The notes: a model not told the origin generated them from the sequence alone. A DNA stretch of 64,000 nucleotides from Streptomyces sp. R28 (GCF_041052385.1 NZ_CP163439.1:5755001-5819000); one strand, 5' to 3'. Shown: positions 1 to 9,228, counted from the stretch's first letter. Numbers and translations: made by a program.

Positions 1-549
1 GTCGGCCTCGACGTCGCCCGCCGCCACCGACTGCCCGTAGCGGTCCAGATCCGTGTCGTTGGGGTTGGGTACCGAACGAGCCCCGGACAGCCCGGACGCG
101 GAGCCCCAGATGACGACGACCGTGCCGTCGTTGGTGTCCCCGTCGACGTCCTCGCCGGGTGCCCCGATCAGCAGGTCGGCGTAGCCGTCGGTGTTGAGGT
201 CGGCGGAGGTGACGGCGGACCCGAAGGCGTCCTCGGCCTCGGCGGCGCCGGGGACGCCGGCCGTGTTCTGGGTGATCAGCGTGCGCGTTGAGGTCTTCAG
301 GCCGGTGGAGCTGCCGTAGACCACGGAGACGGCGCCCGCCTTGGCCTGTCCGCCCACCGTGGCGCCCGGTGCGCCGATCGCGAGGTCGACGCGGCCGTCG
401 CCGTTGAAGTCGTACGGGGCGGCGGCCGTGGCGGCGTGGGCGGCCGGGGCGCAGAGGGTGAGCGCGAGCGGGGTCAGGGCCGCCGCGAGAGCGGTGGCGG
501 TGACACGGGCGCGCAGGGACCCCCCACCGGTGAACTGACGGTACGTCAC
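1..549 (-). CDS. Secreted FG-GAP repeat protein, C-terminus cut by window edge
   Basis: Only the N-terminal 183 codons lie in the window; the gene runs off the left edge. The GTG start at 549-547 overlaps the TGA of the next gene upstream (GTGA), so translation is probably coupled. A hydrophobic signal peptide ending near AAHAAT is followed by FG-GAP (integrin alpha N-terminal-like) repeats with calcium-loop motifs such as DFNGDGRVDLAIGAP and DLNTDGYADLLIGAP. The family forms extracellular beta-propellers that bind Ca2+ and ligands; the ligand here is unknown. It is the third of three like genes on this strand. Its layout matches the neighbour so closely that recent duplication is likely. Confidence 0.85.
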   Translation of the reverse strand, partial: MTYRQFTGGGSLRARVTATALAAALTPLALTLCAPAAHAATAAAPYDFNGDGRVDLAIGAPGATVGGQAKAGAVSVVYGSSTGLKTSTRTLITQNTAGVPGAAEAEDAFGSAVTSADLNTDGYADLLIGAPGEDVDGDTNDGTVVVIWGSASGLSGARSVPNPNDTDLDRYGQSVAAGDVEAD

Positions 550-1964
550 TGGGCGATCACCGAGCCGAAGTTGGCGCCGTACTTGAGGGAGATGTCGGCG
601 GCGGTCAGGCCCTTGGCGCCCGTGGTGGTCAGGCCGGTCGAGGTGCCGCGCAGGGTCCACACGCCGCCGGCGGAGTTCTCGCCGTCGACGCCGATGACGA
701 GTTCGGCCTTGCCGTCCTTGGTCAGGTCGGTGAGGTCGACCGCGGAGCCGAAGCGGTCCCAGGACTCGGCGGTGCCGGGCACGCCGGCGGTGTTCTGGGT
801 GTAGGACTGGGCGCCGCTGGTCTTCAGGCCGGAGGCCGAGCCGAACAGCACCGTCACCGAGCCCGCCTCGCCGGCCGAGCCGAGGTCCTCGCCCGGGGCG
901 CCGACCGCGACGTCGGCGTATCCGTCGCCGTTGATGTCGCCGGTGCTCACGGTCGAGCCGAAGGCGTCGTCGGTCTCGCCCGAGCCGGGCACGCCGGTGG
1001 TGTCCTGGTGGACGACGGTCGGCGTCTGCGCGGGGTCGGGCCCGTCCGGACCGCCGTACCAGACGGTGATCTGGCCGCCCTTGTGGCCGCCGGGCTTGTA
1101 CTGGCTGGGGTCGGTGGCGTCGCCGAGGACGAGGTCGCCGTAGCCGTCGCCGTCGATGTCGGCGATCGAGCCGGGGAAGCCGTCGGCGTTCGGCAGCTCG
1201 TTCAGGGTGTACCCGGAGCCGGGGCCGGAGCTGCGGTAGTAGAAGATCTGGCCGCCGGAGTCGCCGTCCACGGCGTGCGGGTAGACGCGCTCGGCCGCGC
1301 CGTCGCCGGTCATGTCGCCCGCGGTCACCTCGTAGGTGGTGCCGAGCTCGCCGACGCGGTAGTTGCTCAGCGGGCCGCCGGTGCGGGTGAAGGGGCCGAG
1401 GTACAGGCGGGTGTGGTCCTGGCCGGTGAGGGTGACGTCCGTGTCGCCGTCGCCGTCGAAGTCGCCGGCCGCGATGCCCCGGGAGAAGCCGCCCCACTCG
1501 GCGAGCGTGGACGGCTGCGGCAGGCCCTTGCCGCCGGACAGGCCGGAGCTGGAGCCCCACAGGACGGTGCCGGAGCCGACGCCGTCACGGTCGCCGATGC
1601 TCTCGCCGGTGGCGCCGACGACGAGGTCCGAGTAGCCGTCGCGGTCCAGGTCGGCGGCGGCGAGGGCGCCGCCGAACACGTCTCCCGACTCGGCCGTGCC
1701 CGGCACGCCGGGGGAGTTCTGGGTGATCACGGCCTTGCGGGTGGCCGAGACACCGGACGACGAGCCGTACAGCACGACGACGGCCCCGGCGCAGCTCGCG
1801 GAGCCGACGCTGGTACAGGGGGCGCCGACCGCGACGTCGCGGTAACCGTCGCCGTTGAAGTCGCCGGCCAGGCCGGAGGGGGCGGCGGAGGCGGTGGCGG
1901 CCGGGAGGGCGGTGAGCAGGCCGGTGGTGAGGGCGGCGGCGAGGAGGAGGGGGCGCTTGCGCAA
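546..1964 (-). CDS. Secreted FG-GAP (integrin alpha-like) repeat protein
   Basis: This 472-residue exported protein starts at a TTG (1964-1962) with an AGGAG-type site about 8 nt upstream. A much longer open frame upstream has no homologous sense and was rejected. Residues 1-27 form a signal peptide ending near TASAAP. The rest consists of about seven FG-GAP blades, each with D-x-NGDG or D-x-DGDG calcium loops (GDFNGDGYRDVAVGAP, GDINGDGYADVAVGAP) and VLYGSSSG-type strands. Such propellers occur in extracellular adhesins and carbohydrate-binding proteins; the substrate cannot be told. The stop overlaps the start of the downstream paralogue. A strong hairpin and 20-bp repeats separate it from the upstream paralogue. 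Confidence 0.9.
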   Translation of the reverse strand: MRKRPLLLAAALTTGLLTALPAATASAAPSGLAGDFNGDGYRDVAVGAPCTSVGSASCAGAVVVLYGSSSGVSATRKAVITQNSPGVPGTAESGDVFGGALAAADLDRDGYSDLVVGATGESIGDRDGVGSGTVLWGSSSGLSGGKGLPQPSTLAEWGGFSRGIAAGDFDGDGDTDVTLTGQDHTRLYLGPFTRTGGPLSNYRVGELGTTYEVTAGDMTGDGAAERVYPHAVDGDSGGQIFYYRSSGPGSGYTLNELPNADGFPGSIADIDGDGYGDLVLGDATDPSQYKPGGHKGGQITVWYGGPDGPDPAQTPTVVHQDTTGVPGSGETDDAFGSTVSTGDINGDGYADVAVGAPGEDLGSAGEAGSVTVLFGSASGLKTSGAQSYTQNTAGVPGTAESWDRFGSAVDLTDLTKDGKAELVIGVDGENSAGGVWTLRGTSTGLTTTGAKGLTAADISLKYGANFGSVIAQ

Positions 1965-1988
1965 GGTGGGTGCTCCTGGGAAAAGGGT

Positions 1989-2018
1989 GCCGGGCCCGTG
2001 GGGACGAACGGGCCCGGC
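1989..2018 (-). terminator. Stem-loop between two FG-GAP genes
   Basis: Perfect 11-bp stem (GCCGGGCCCGT at 1989-1999, ACGGGCCCGGC at 2008-2018) with an 8-nt loop, between the stop of the 2078-3565 gene and the start of the 546-1964 gene. There is no U tract, which is normal for streptomycete terminators. It may attenuate rather than end transcription. Confidence 0.6.
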
Positions 2019-2020
2019 TA

Positions 2021-2080
2021 GTCGAGTCCTACGGCTGCTTGCCGAGTCCTGCGGCTGTGTGCGAGTCCTACGGCTGCTCA
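2021..2080. repeat. Three tandem 20-bp repeats reaching into a stop codon
   Basis: Units at 2021-2040, 2041-2060 and 2061-2080 share the core CGAGTCCTACGGCTG. On the minus strand the array begins exactly at the TGA of the FG-GAP gene (2080-2078). Confidence 0.85.
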
Positions 2081-3565
2081 GTCCGTGAAGTTGGCGCCGA
2101 AGTACGGCGTGCCCGTCGTCGAGACGCCCGAGGTGCTCGGGGCGATGGAACGGGAGCCGGTGGTGGTGATCTTCGAGCCGTCGGAGGGCAGGTAGGTGAC
2201 CCCGCCGTTGCCGTCGTTCTCGGCGGAGCCGACGACCAGGTCGGCCCTGCCGTCGCCGGTGACGTCGTCGAGCTTGAGGTCGATGCCGAACATGTCGTCG
2301 TCCTCGTCGTCGCCGGGGACGCCCGCGGTGCTCTGCGCGAAGCCCTGCGCGCCGGTGGAGGTGTTCAGGCCGCTCGCGCTGCCGTACAGAACGGTGACGG
2401 CGCCGGTGTTCGCGGCGCTGCCGATGTTCTCGCCGGCGACGCCGATGGCGAGGTCGAGGAAGCCGTCGCCGTTGATGTCGCCGAGGTCGAGCTCGTAGCC
2501 GAACCAGTCGTTGGTCTCGGAGGCGCCGGGGACGTTGCCGGTGTCCTGGGTGATGCCGGTGACCGAGCCGGGGCCGTCTACCGTGCCGTACGTCACCCAG
2601 ACCTTGCCGCCCTTGGCGGAGTCCGGGACGGAGGTGCCGTCGCTGGTGGTGGCGTTCCACTGGGCGCCGCTGACGATGTCGCCGAAGCCGTCGCCGTTGA
2701 TGTCGCCGATCGCGGTGATCACACCGGGCTTGAGGGTCCGGATGTTGGCCATGGCCAGGCCGCTGGAGGAGCCGGGGATGTAGTAGTTCTGGTTCCAGCC
2801 GTAGTCGGTCTGGTACTCGTAGCCGTCGACGACCAGGTCGGTGCGGCTGTCGCCGTTGACGTCACCGGCGCTCAGGTTCAGCGGGCCGTTCGCGTCCGAG
2901 CCCATGATCGGGGGCTTGATGGTGTAGCGCCCGCCCGCGACGCCGGAGGAGTTGAAGCCGCCCTTGAAGACGTAGAGGGTCGCGTTGTTGCTGCCGACGG
3001 CCAGGTCGGCCTTGCCGTCGCCGTCGAAGTCGCCGGCCGCGAGGTTCTTGCCCCAGCGGTCGTGCGCGGACGGGGCCGGGTCGGCGACCGTGACGCCCTT
3101 GCCGGTGATGCCGGAGGCGGAGCCCCACAGGATGGCCAGGCCACCGCCGTCGACGTCGCTGCCGACGTCCTCGCCCGAAGCGCCCACGGCGATGTCGTCG
3201 TAGCCGTCGCCGTTGAAGTCGGCGTAGGCGGTGTCGTAGCCGAAGCGGTCCCCGGCTTCGGCGGTACCGGGCGACCCGGTGGTGTTCTGGCTGATCGTGT
3301 GACGCTTGGCGGACGAGACGCCGCTCGCGGTGCCGTAGAGGACGACGAGCTGGCCGGCTTCCTTCTTGCCGCTCACATAGGCGCCGTCGGCGGAGAAGGC
3401 CACGTCGCCGATGCCGTCGCCGTTGAAATCGGCCCGCGGGACGACGGTGGAGTCGGGGGGGGTCGCCGTGGACGCCGCGAACGAGAGCAGACCGCCGGTG
3501 AGCGCGGCCGCGGTGGCCGTCGCGAGGGCGAGTCGTGCGGTGCGGCGCGGGTGGTGCTTGTGCAT
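2078..3565 (-). CDS. Secreted FG-GAP (integrin alpha-like) repeat protein
   Basis: A 495-residue exported protein. I chose the ATG at 3565-3563 because AGGAGAA lies about 6-12 nt upstream and the following residues are a classic signal peptide (MHKHHPRRTARLALATATAA). The open frame extends further upstream without protein-like sequence. The mature protein carries FG-GAP repeats with calcium loops (ADFNGDGIGDVAFS, GDFDGDGKADLAVGS, GDINGDGFLDLAIGVAG). It ends in FGANFTD, close to the YGANFGS ending of the neighbouring paralogue. It is first in the three-gene FG-GAP set and so probably carries the main promoter. Role: extracellular Ca2+-binding propeller, ligand unknown. Confidence 0.9.
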   Translation of the reverse strand: MHKHHPRRTARLALATATAAALTGGLLSFAASTATPPDSTVVPRADFNGDGIGDVAFSADGAYVSGKKEAGQLVVLYGTASGVSSAKRHTISQNTTGSPGTAEAGDRFGYDTAYADFNGDGYDDIAVGASGEDVGSDVDGGGLAILWGSASGITGKGVTVADPAPSAHDRWGKNLAAGDFDGDGKADLAVGSNNATLYVFKGGFNSSGVAGGRYTIKPPIMGSDANGPLNLSAGDVNGDSRTDLVVDGYEYQTDYGWNQNYYIPGSSSGLAMANIRTLKPGVITAIGDINGDGFGDIVSGAQWNATTSDGTSVPDSAKGGKVWVTYGTVDGPGSVTGITQDTGNVPGASETNDWFGYELDLGDINGDGFLDLAIGVAGENIGSAANTGAVTVLYGSASGLNTSTGAQGFAQSTAGVPGDDEDDDMFGIDLKLDDVTGDGRADLVVGSAENDGNGGVTYLPSDGSKITTTGSRSIAPSTSGVSTTGTPYFGANFTD

Positions 3566-3896
3566 GCGGGTTCTCCTGCTGCATGCGGGGATGCCTGGCG
3601 GGCATCCGCAGTCGATGGGGTGCGGACCGTTTCGTGTTCGCCGGGAGTTGTCCTCGGGTTCACACGGCGGTCGGCGATCAGGAGACCGGTGATGGGGCGC
3701 AAGGGTTGTACGTGAGTTCGGTAAATCTTTGGGTTCGATGGGACTCAGTGCGGCTTGGCGACCTTGGCGACCTTGGCGACCTTGGCGTCCGGTTCGCACA
3801 CGGTGGTGTGTGTATTCCCAAAGCGACGACCCCGGGCCGGGGCCGTACTCGAAACCTCCCCTCCTCAACCCGCCGCGCTCATAGGCCACCTGCGCA
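3566..3896. promoter_or_regulatory. 331-bp intergenic region upstream of the FG-GAP set, with 9-bp repeats
   Basis: No gene is seen here. It must carry the promoter for the minus-strand FG-GAP genes, but no clear hexamers could be assigned. Four tandem 9-bp units, CTTGGCGAC three times then CTTGGCGTC, occupy 3754-3789. Confidence 0.45.
3754..3789. repeat. 9-bp tandem repeat, four units
   Basis: CTTGGCGAC at 3754-3762, 3763-3771 and 3772-3780, then CTTGGCGTC at 3781-3789. Nine is a multiple of three, but the position is intergenic, about 190 bp upstream of the FG-GAP start. Confidence 0.9.
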
Positions 3897-4718
3897 CTAC
3901 GTGACCGTCGGGGCCTCGCCCCTCATCTCCTCCAGGAACACCGAGAGCGCGGTGTGCAGCGCGTCGGGCTGTTCCAGGTGCAGGTCATGGCCGGTGCCGG
4001 GGATGCTCAGGGACACGGTGTCGGGCCGCTGCCGGAGCATCTCGTCGACTTCTCGTGCCGGAATGAAACTGGACTGGGCGAGGACGGCAAGGGTGGGGCA
4101 CGCGACCTGCCCCCACTCACGCCAGAAGGACCGCCGGGCGTTCTCCGCCAGCGAGCCGGCCATCACGTCCCGGTCGAAGCGGGGCCACCAACCGCCGTCA
4201 CGCTCCTCCAGCCCGGCCGCCCAGCCCGCGCCGACCCGCCCGCCACCGAGGAACGCGGCTGCCGCTTCGCGCGAGGGGAAGGGCGTCGGCCACGAGTCGA
4301 GCCATCCGCCGATGTCCACGGGCGCGTCGGGGTTCGGTCCGCCGGGGCCGGCCTCGATGAGCACGAGCGCGCGGACCAGTTGGGGATGTGCGGCGGCGGT
4401 GAGCATGGCCGTATGCCCGCCCAGCGACTGGCCGACGAGGACGGGCCGCCGCAGCGCCAACTGCTCGACCACCGCGATGACGTCGGCGACGTAGGCGGCA
4501 CGGGAGACGTCCCGCGGGTGCCGCTCGCTGGCGCCGTGCCCGCGCTGGTCGACCGCGACGACCCGATACCGGGAGCTCAAACGCCGTGCCGACCCGTCCC
4601 ATTCACCCGCGTGACCGGCCAGGCCGTGCAGCAGCACGACGGGCTGACCAGGCCCGCCCCAGTCCCGGCAGACGAGTCGGACACCGTCTCGCACCACGAG
4701 GTGTTCGGACCATGCCAC
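3897..4718 (-). CDS. Alpha/beta-fold hydrolase
   Basis: A 273-residue single-domain alpha/beta hydrolase, the usual length for the family. Visible features are the HG oxyanion segment (VVLLHGLAGHAGEW), the strand VVAVDQRGHGAS, the nucleophile elbow GQSLGG (Ser about residue 98) and the C-terminal catalytic His in GTGHDLHLE. No signal peptide is present, so it is probably cytosolic. Sequence alone cannot separate esterase, haloperoxidase-type or lactonase activity. It stands alone, divergent from nothing obvious; the SMI1-like gene lies upstream on the same strand 85 bp away. Confidence 0.85.
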   Translation of the reverse strand: MAWSEHLVVRDGVRLVCRDWGGPGQPVVLLHGLAGHAGEWDGSARRLSSRYRVVAVDQRGHGASERHPRDVSRAAYVADVIAVVEQLALRRPVLVGQSLGGHTAMLTAAAHPQLVRALVLIEAGPGGPNPDAPVDIGGWLDSWPTPFPSREAAAAFLGGGRVGAGWAAGLEERDGGWWPRFDRDVMAGSLAENARRSFWREWGQVACPTLAVLAQSSFIPAREVDEMLRQRPDTVSLSIPGTGHDLHLEQPDALHTALSVFLEEMRGEAPTVT

Positions 4719-4802
4719 GTCGGACTCCAGGGGATCGGTGGGCCTTGATCCGAAACGCGGTGAGTTCTTCTACGGATCTGAGCGCTGAACGGTGTCGATC
4801 AT

Positions 4803-5505
4803 TCAATCCTGACGCACTGTGTGCCCCTCCTGGCTGGAACCCCGCACGACAGCCCAGGACTTGTCGACCCAGTCGAGGTACCAGTCAGCGAATCCGACGT
4901 CTCCGAGGGGACTGAGCCTTCCGTCCCCCGCCCGCTCGTCAATCCACACTTGCCCCCGCTGCGGACCGGACACGACCAGCCAGTGGAAGGTAACCGCACC
5001 CCTCGTGGCTGAGGCACACTGCGCCGGACGAGAACCAGTCGTACAGCCTCTCGTCCGCCTCCAGCCAGGTGCGATACGCCTCATGGAACGCTGCTTCGTC
5101 TGCGAAGCCGGACTCGACCGGCTCCTTGCGCTCATGCTCTGCCTGAGCACGCACGCTCTCCTCACCACCTGGAAAAGGGGAGCTCAAGCGCTCGTGGACC
5201 GTGCCACGGCCCGGGTCGCTCCACAGCCAGCCGGCATCAGTACGGCCCAGGGTGGTGAGTCCATAGCCGGGCCCGGCACCGCCGGCACCGACTTCGAGGA
5301 GGAAGGCGCGGTACTCCACGGGCAGCGAGATACCCCACTGGGCCTCCGCCTCGGCGACCTCGGCCTCCGACAGCGGATCAGCAAGCCAGAAGTGATGCCC
5401 CACGCCCCCGTACCGGTCCCACGCCCCAAAGACCTCCCGCGCCTCGTCAGCACGGGCCAGGGCCTGCACCCGCTCCCGGACACCGCTCCGGCCGATCGCC
5501 CCCAT
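4803..5505 (-). pseudogene. SMI1/KNR4 (SUKH) family protein with an apparent frameshift
   Basis: The N-terminal frame (start ATG at 5505) gives a SUKH-like core with WGISLPVEYRAFLLEVGAGG and GYGLTTLGR. It then runs into a stop at 4939 after non-homologous residues. The expected C-terminal part (GPQRGQVWIDERAGDG, then FADWYLDWVDKSW) is read in another frame ending at the TGA at 4803-4805. The frames join near 4985-4995, where removing one base would restore CGY-FHWLVVSGPQRG. Either the gene is broken by a 1-nt insertion or there is a sequencing error. SUKH proteins often act as immunity proteins against contact-dependent toxins; no toxin gene is adjacent. Confidence 0.7.
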
Positions 5506-5639
5506 GAACCGAAGCGTAGGCCAACGGACCTACGCCGGGTGCGCGCGCAGCTGCAGTTGGCTTTCCTCCCGGCGTAGAGGGCGAGCCCCTCTCGGAGTTC
5601 GACGACATCACGCTTTCAACCTCGGTAATGCACCGTGGC

Positions 5640-7013
5640 TCAAAGTGGCTCAGGTTGCAGTTCCGGTTGCCGCGTTGGTGTGACCGCCGGCTCCCGTAGT
5701 TTGGCGGTCCGTGCGTATCCATAGATCACTGAGGTCATTGCCAGAATGAGAAGTGGCCCGGATATCACCGGATGTCTTGCCATCTCCATCGGCAGATAGC
5801 GGTACGACACGAAGAGCGCGGCGAAGACCGTGGCGCCGTAGATGACCAGCTGGATTCCTGGCCGGTCCCAGCCACGGTCGAGCGAGCGCAGCGCTGCCTC
5901 GATGGTGAGCGCGAACACCACGCCGGCGACGAGATCCACGCCGTAGTGGTAGCCGAATCCCAGCGTCGCAGCGAGCGTGGCAATGAGCCAGAACGTGCCC
6001 GCGAACCGCAGAACCCGGGGGGCCCTGCGGGTATGAATGAAGATCGCGACAGCCCACGCCGTGTGCAGGCTGGGCATGCAGTTGCGAGGGGTGATCCCGT
6101 CGTACGGCATCGGGTGCGGGGTGTTGATCGGTGGCGGCACGTCCGGCCACAGGTTGGCCATCGCCCAGTGGATTCCGCCGGTGCCGGAGGCGCCCGGGCC
6201 GTAGGCGAAGACGGGTCCGACCACCGGGAAGAGCATGTAGATGCCCGGCCCGAGCAGGCCGATCACCAGGAAGGTGCGCACCAGATGATGGCTCGGGAAG
6301 CGGCCCTCGACCGCCACGTTACGCAGCTGGTAGAGCGCGACGACAACCGCAGCCACCGCAAGCTGACCGTAGACCAGGTGGAGAAGGTGGGTACTGAACG
6401 GGCTGGTGGCCTCGACGATCCGGCCGACCAGCCACGACGGGTTGCCCAGCGCATGATCGGCGGTTGCCACATACGGGTCGAGCACTGTCGGCCGAGTCTT
6501 CGACGTGATGAGCAGCCAGGTGTCGCCCGTCTTGCGGCCGGCCACGAGCAACAGGCCCAGCCCGACGCCCTTCAGCAGCAGGACGCGTTCCCGGCCGGTG
6601 CGGCGCGTGACAGCGATGCCCCCAAAGCCCAACATCACCCACAACGCACCGGTGCCGAACCAATGGCCGTCGGCCATCGTGGCGTCGCCTGCCCACCGCG
6701 CCAGCAGGAAGACGAGGTCGATACCGATCGCGGCACCAGCCGCGATGAACCGTTGTCGCCAAGGGAGCACCATCAGCATCAACGCCAAACCGCCGTACAG
6801 CGGTCCCGGTTTCGGGGCAAAGACCAGGGCTTTCACCTGGTTGGAAATCGGCCCCGGTTGACCGTAGCGGCGTGCGGCGATCTCCAGCGTGATGAGGAAT
6901 CCAAGAGCCACCACGCCCGCCGCGACCCACAGCACGGCGCGCCAATGTCGCCGCGTGAGCAGCGCAGTTATGCCGCTTATCCGCGAAAACACCTGTGATG
7001 CTCTAGATATCAA
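5640..7013 (-). CDS. PAP2-superfamily integral membrane protein
   Basis: About 457 residues with roughly ten hydrophobic helices. The C-terminal half holds PAP2/inositolphosphotransferase-type motifs: NCMPSLHTAWA (His of motif 2) and GFGYHYGVDLVAG (His and Asp of motif 3). In this superfamily these residues act on lipid phosphate or phosphodiester bonds at the outer membrane face. In actinobacteria the PAP2_3 subgroup includes phosphoinositol-transfer enzymes, which is the likely general class. The first start in the frame is a TTG at 7013-7011, with possible later starts; no strong ribosome site decides. The gene is single, with 134 bp to the SMI1-like gene upstream. Confidence 0.75.
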   Translation of the reverse strand: MISRASQVFSRISGITALLTRRHWRAVLWVAAGVVALGFLITLEIAARRYGQPGPISNQVKALVFAPKPGPLYGGLALMLMVLPWRQRFIAAGAAIGIDLVFLLARWAGDATMADGHWFGTGALWVMLGFGGIAVTRRTGRERVLLLKGVGLGLLLVAGRKTGDTWLLITSKTRPTVLDPYVATADHALGNPSWLVGRIVEATSPFSTHLLHLVYGQLAVAAVVVALYQLRNVAVEGRFPSHHLVRTFLVIGLLGPGIYMLFPVVGPVFAYGPGASGTGGIHWAMANLWPDVPPPINTPHPMPYDGITPRNCMPSLHTAWAVAIFIHTRRAPRVLRFAGTFWLIATLAATLGFGYHYGVDLVAGVVFALTIEAALRSLDRGWDRPGIQLVIYGATVFAALFVSYRYLPMEMARHPVISGPLLILAMTSVIYGYARTAKLREPAVTPTRQPELQPEPL

Positions 7014-7225
7014 TCTTTGGCCGCTTTATTCGAATGACTGGGTGGATGGAATGCGATAGAGGCAACCATCGCGAGTTCGAACATGCTATCGGAGTAGTGC
7101 GGAGTTGTGGCTTCGGCGGGTAGTTGGTCACGACTGTGAAGCGGTGCTCTGAGGTCCCGAAGCGGGCTCCGCCGTACCGGCTCGAAGCTGATCCGTGGGT
7201 GTTTTGTCCAGGGGCTCCTGCAGAG

Positions 7226-7792
7226 CTACGGATCAGAAGGCTCCTGCACAGGCCGCCAGGGTGGAGGCCAAGGCGCCTCGCGCACGGGGCCCATCTCGGC
7301 TATCCGCAGGCTCCGCCGAGCATGCTGGTAGAACTCGGCCCGTGCGGCTCGGTAGTCGTTGAAAGCCAGAGCCCACGATGAGGGGGTGCCGGCCAACTGA
7401 CCACGAGCGAGCCACTCGAGGTGCCAAACGCACCTGTTGAGATGTTGCACCGCCTCAGCGGTCTCGGCGTTGGTCAGGAGAGTGAGTGCCTCGACCATGG
7501 CCGCCCGACGGCCTTCAGCGTTCGCAGCCTGCTCCAACTCCGCCTCGGTCGGTTCAAGAGGTGCCGGATGGTTGGTGAGTCCACGGTGGGCGGCGAGTCG
7601 CTGGTAGCGCGTAGCGCACTCCTTCACCGCGTGCCCGTATTCGCCGTAAGCCTGGAGGAGCTGGCTGTCCCAGCGGATCTCCTGCTGCCTTCGCCAGCGG
7701 CTGCGTTCGGTAAGTGCCCCAACCGCATAGGACATCAAGCCGCCCACTACTACGCCCAACAGCGTCGGTAGTTGATCAAGGATCCCGCCCAT
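7226..7792 (-). CDS. Small membrane-anchored hypothetical protein
   Basis: A 188-residue protein with one N-terminal membrane helix (about residues 5-27, including LLGVVVGGLMSYAVGAL). An Arg-rich stop-transfer (ERSRWRRQQEIRWD) follows, then a helical, charged cytosolic domain. This single-anchor, coiled-coil-like layout is common among unassigned actinobacterial proteins. No enzyme motif is visible. It is transcribed alone, away from the GH5 gene, and no function is inferred. Confidence 0.6.
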   Translation of the reverse strand: MGGILDQLPTLLGVVVGGLMSYAVGALTERSRWRRQQEIRWDSQLLQAYGEYGHAVKECATRYQRLAAHRGLTNHPAPLEPTEAELEQAANAEGRRAAMVEALTLLTNAETAEAVQHLNRCVWHLEWLARGQLAGTPSSWALAFNDYRAARAEFYQHARRSLRIAEMGPVREAPWPPPWRPVQEPSDP

Positions 7793-8144
7793 GCGCCCCC
7801 CAGCCCTGAGACATCTGAGGGCTCCCTACCCACGCCAGAACCGTCACCATCGGCTCGGCGGTGCAGTAAGCGGCGACCATGCGTACCAGCTCTGCGCTGA
7901 GGGAGGCCGGGGAGGCTGAGGGAGATCGATGCAGCTCCGTCATGGCGCGGTCATTCAGCCCGCGGTCGGGCCGGCGGCGCTCTCGGCTCGGCGTGGACGC
8001 CCTGACCGGTCGAGATTCATATTGAAACTTTGTGTGTAGATGTGTTGACCTCTGTTCGGATCATCTTCTAGTTTGCGGGAGCTATCGAGCCGTCGACCGT
8101 GTCTGCGAGTTTTTCGCGAACGCAACTGATCAGAAGGGGACGCC
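7793..8144 (+). promoter_or_regulatory. Intergenic region with a likely promoter for the GH5 gene
   Basis: The 352-bp gap is AT-richer near its right end. TTGACC at 8045-8050 and TAGTTT at 8069-8074, 18 bp apart, fit a vegetative promoter for the GH5 gene, giving a leader of about 65 nt. No palindromic CebR-type operator (TGGGAGCGCTCCCA) was seen. Nothing else recognisable lies here. Confidence 0.5.
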
Positions 8145-9209
8145 GTGCCACGAAAGACCCACCGCCGGACAGCTTGCCTCGGTGCATTGCTGGCCTGCGC
8201 CACGGCGTTCGGGGGAGCAGTCGCCTCCCCCGCATCCGCCTCCCCCGCATCCGCCTCCCCCGCATCCGCCTCCGGCACTTCCGGCGCGGCGGCCGTGGTC
8301 CCCGTCAGTGACTTCCACGGGGTCAACTGGGCCGACCCGCGCGACAACTACGCCGATGACGCGGTCGTGCCGTCGGGGCTGTCGACCTCCGACAGTTACG
8401 CCACCACCTACGCCAAGTCCAAGGCGATCATCGGCGGGTTCGCCAAGCTGGGGGCCAACACCGTCCGGCTGCCGGTCAACCCCACCTCCGTCAACGGCCC
8501 CTTCTGGAAGTCGTACAAGGGAGCGATCGACGCCGCCACCGACCAGGGGTTCAAGGTCATCCTGGGCTACTGGGAGGCCGACAACGCCAAGGACGGCAAG
8601 ATCGACAACCAGGCCGCCTACGACCAGATGTGGGCGCGGATCACCTCCGCCTACGTGGGCAACTCCCGGGTGTACTTCGAGCCGATGAACGAGCCGTTCG
8701 GTTACACCTCCCAGGAGTGGCGCGACATCGCCGCCCGCTGGGTGACGACCCACCGCGCCGTGCCGCGCGACCGGGTCCTCATCGGAGGGGTCAAGTACAG
8801 CGAGGACGTCAAGCCCGTGTGCGCCGACAGCCGGCTGAACGGCACCCGGCTGGCCCTGCACAACTACGGCTTCTGGCACACCGACTGGACCGACTCCGAC
8901 CAGTGGAAGCAGGACTTCAAGGCGCGCATCGGCGACTGCGCCTCGCGCACCATCCTGGATGAGTTCGGCGCCACGATGACCTCCGGCCTGAACTACACCG
9001 GGCCGATCAACGGCTCCAGCGAGATCGCCTACATCCAGGCGGCGACCGACACCATCCGTGAACTGGGCCTCGGCTCGGTCTACTGGCCCGGCCTGCGCAG
9101 CGGAGACACCTACTCCCTGACCACCCTCCAGGGCACGGGCACCAACCTCAGCCTGCAGCTGAACAACCAGAGCGGGCTGGACCGCCTGCACTGGGCCTGG
9201 AGGCAGTAA
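8145..9209 (+). CDS. Secreted glycoside hydrolase, family 5-like (cellulase fold)
   Basis: A 354-residue exported enzyme starting at GTG 8145 with GAAGGGGA about 10 nt upstream. The signal peptide (about residues 1-32) is followed by a Ser/Ala/Pro linker. GH5 signatures are visible: HGVNWADP near the N-terminus, NTVRLPVNP (the conserved Arg), YFEPMNEPFGY with the acid/base Glu, HNYGFWHTDW, and ILDEFGA with the nucleophile Glu. A C-terminal GLGSVYWPG supplies the conserved Trp. Likely activity is hydrolysis of a beta-1,4-linked polysaccharide outside the cell; cellulose, mannan and others cannot be told apart. No carbohydrate-binding module is attached. A hairpin follows the stop. Confidence 0.88.
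   Translation: MPRKTHRRTACLGALLACATAFGGAVASPASASPASASPASASGTSGAAAVVPVSDFHGVNWADPRDNYADDAVVPSGLSTSDSYATTYAKSKAIIGGFAKLGANTVRLPVNPTSVNGPFWKSYKGAIDAATDQGFKVILGYWEADNAKDGKIDNQAAYDQMWARITSAYVGNSRVYFEPMNEPFGYTSQEWRDIAARWVTTHRAVPRDRVLIGGVKYSEDVKPVCADSRLNGTRLALHNYGFWHTDWTDSDQWKQDFKARIGDCASRTILDEFGATMTSGLNYTGPINGSSEIAYIQAATDTIRELGLGSVYWPGLRSGDTYSLTTLQGTGTNLSLQLNNQSGLDRLHWAWRQ
8223..8267 (+). repeat. 15-bp in-frame tandem repeat, three units
   Basis: GCCTCCCCCGCATCC is repeated three times perfectly just after the signal peptide of the GH5 protein. It encodes ASPAS repeats, so linker length may vary between strains. Confidence 0.9.
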
Positions 9210-9228
9210 GTAACCGGCGGGATCTTCA

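Noticed and set aside
1965..2660. Long N-terminal extension of the second FG-GAP gene
   Set aside because: Arg-rich nonsense overlapping the neighbouring gene in another frame; the TTG at 1964 has a ribosome site and signal peptide.
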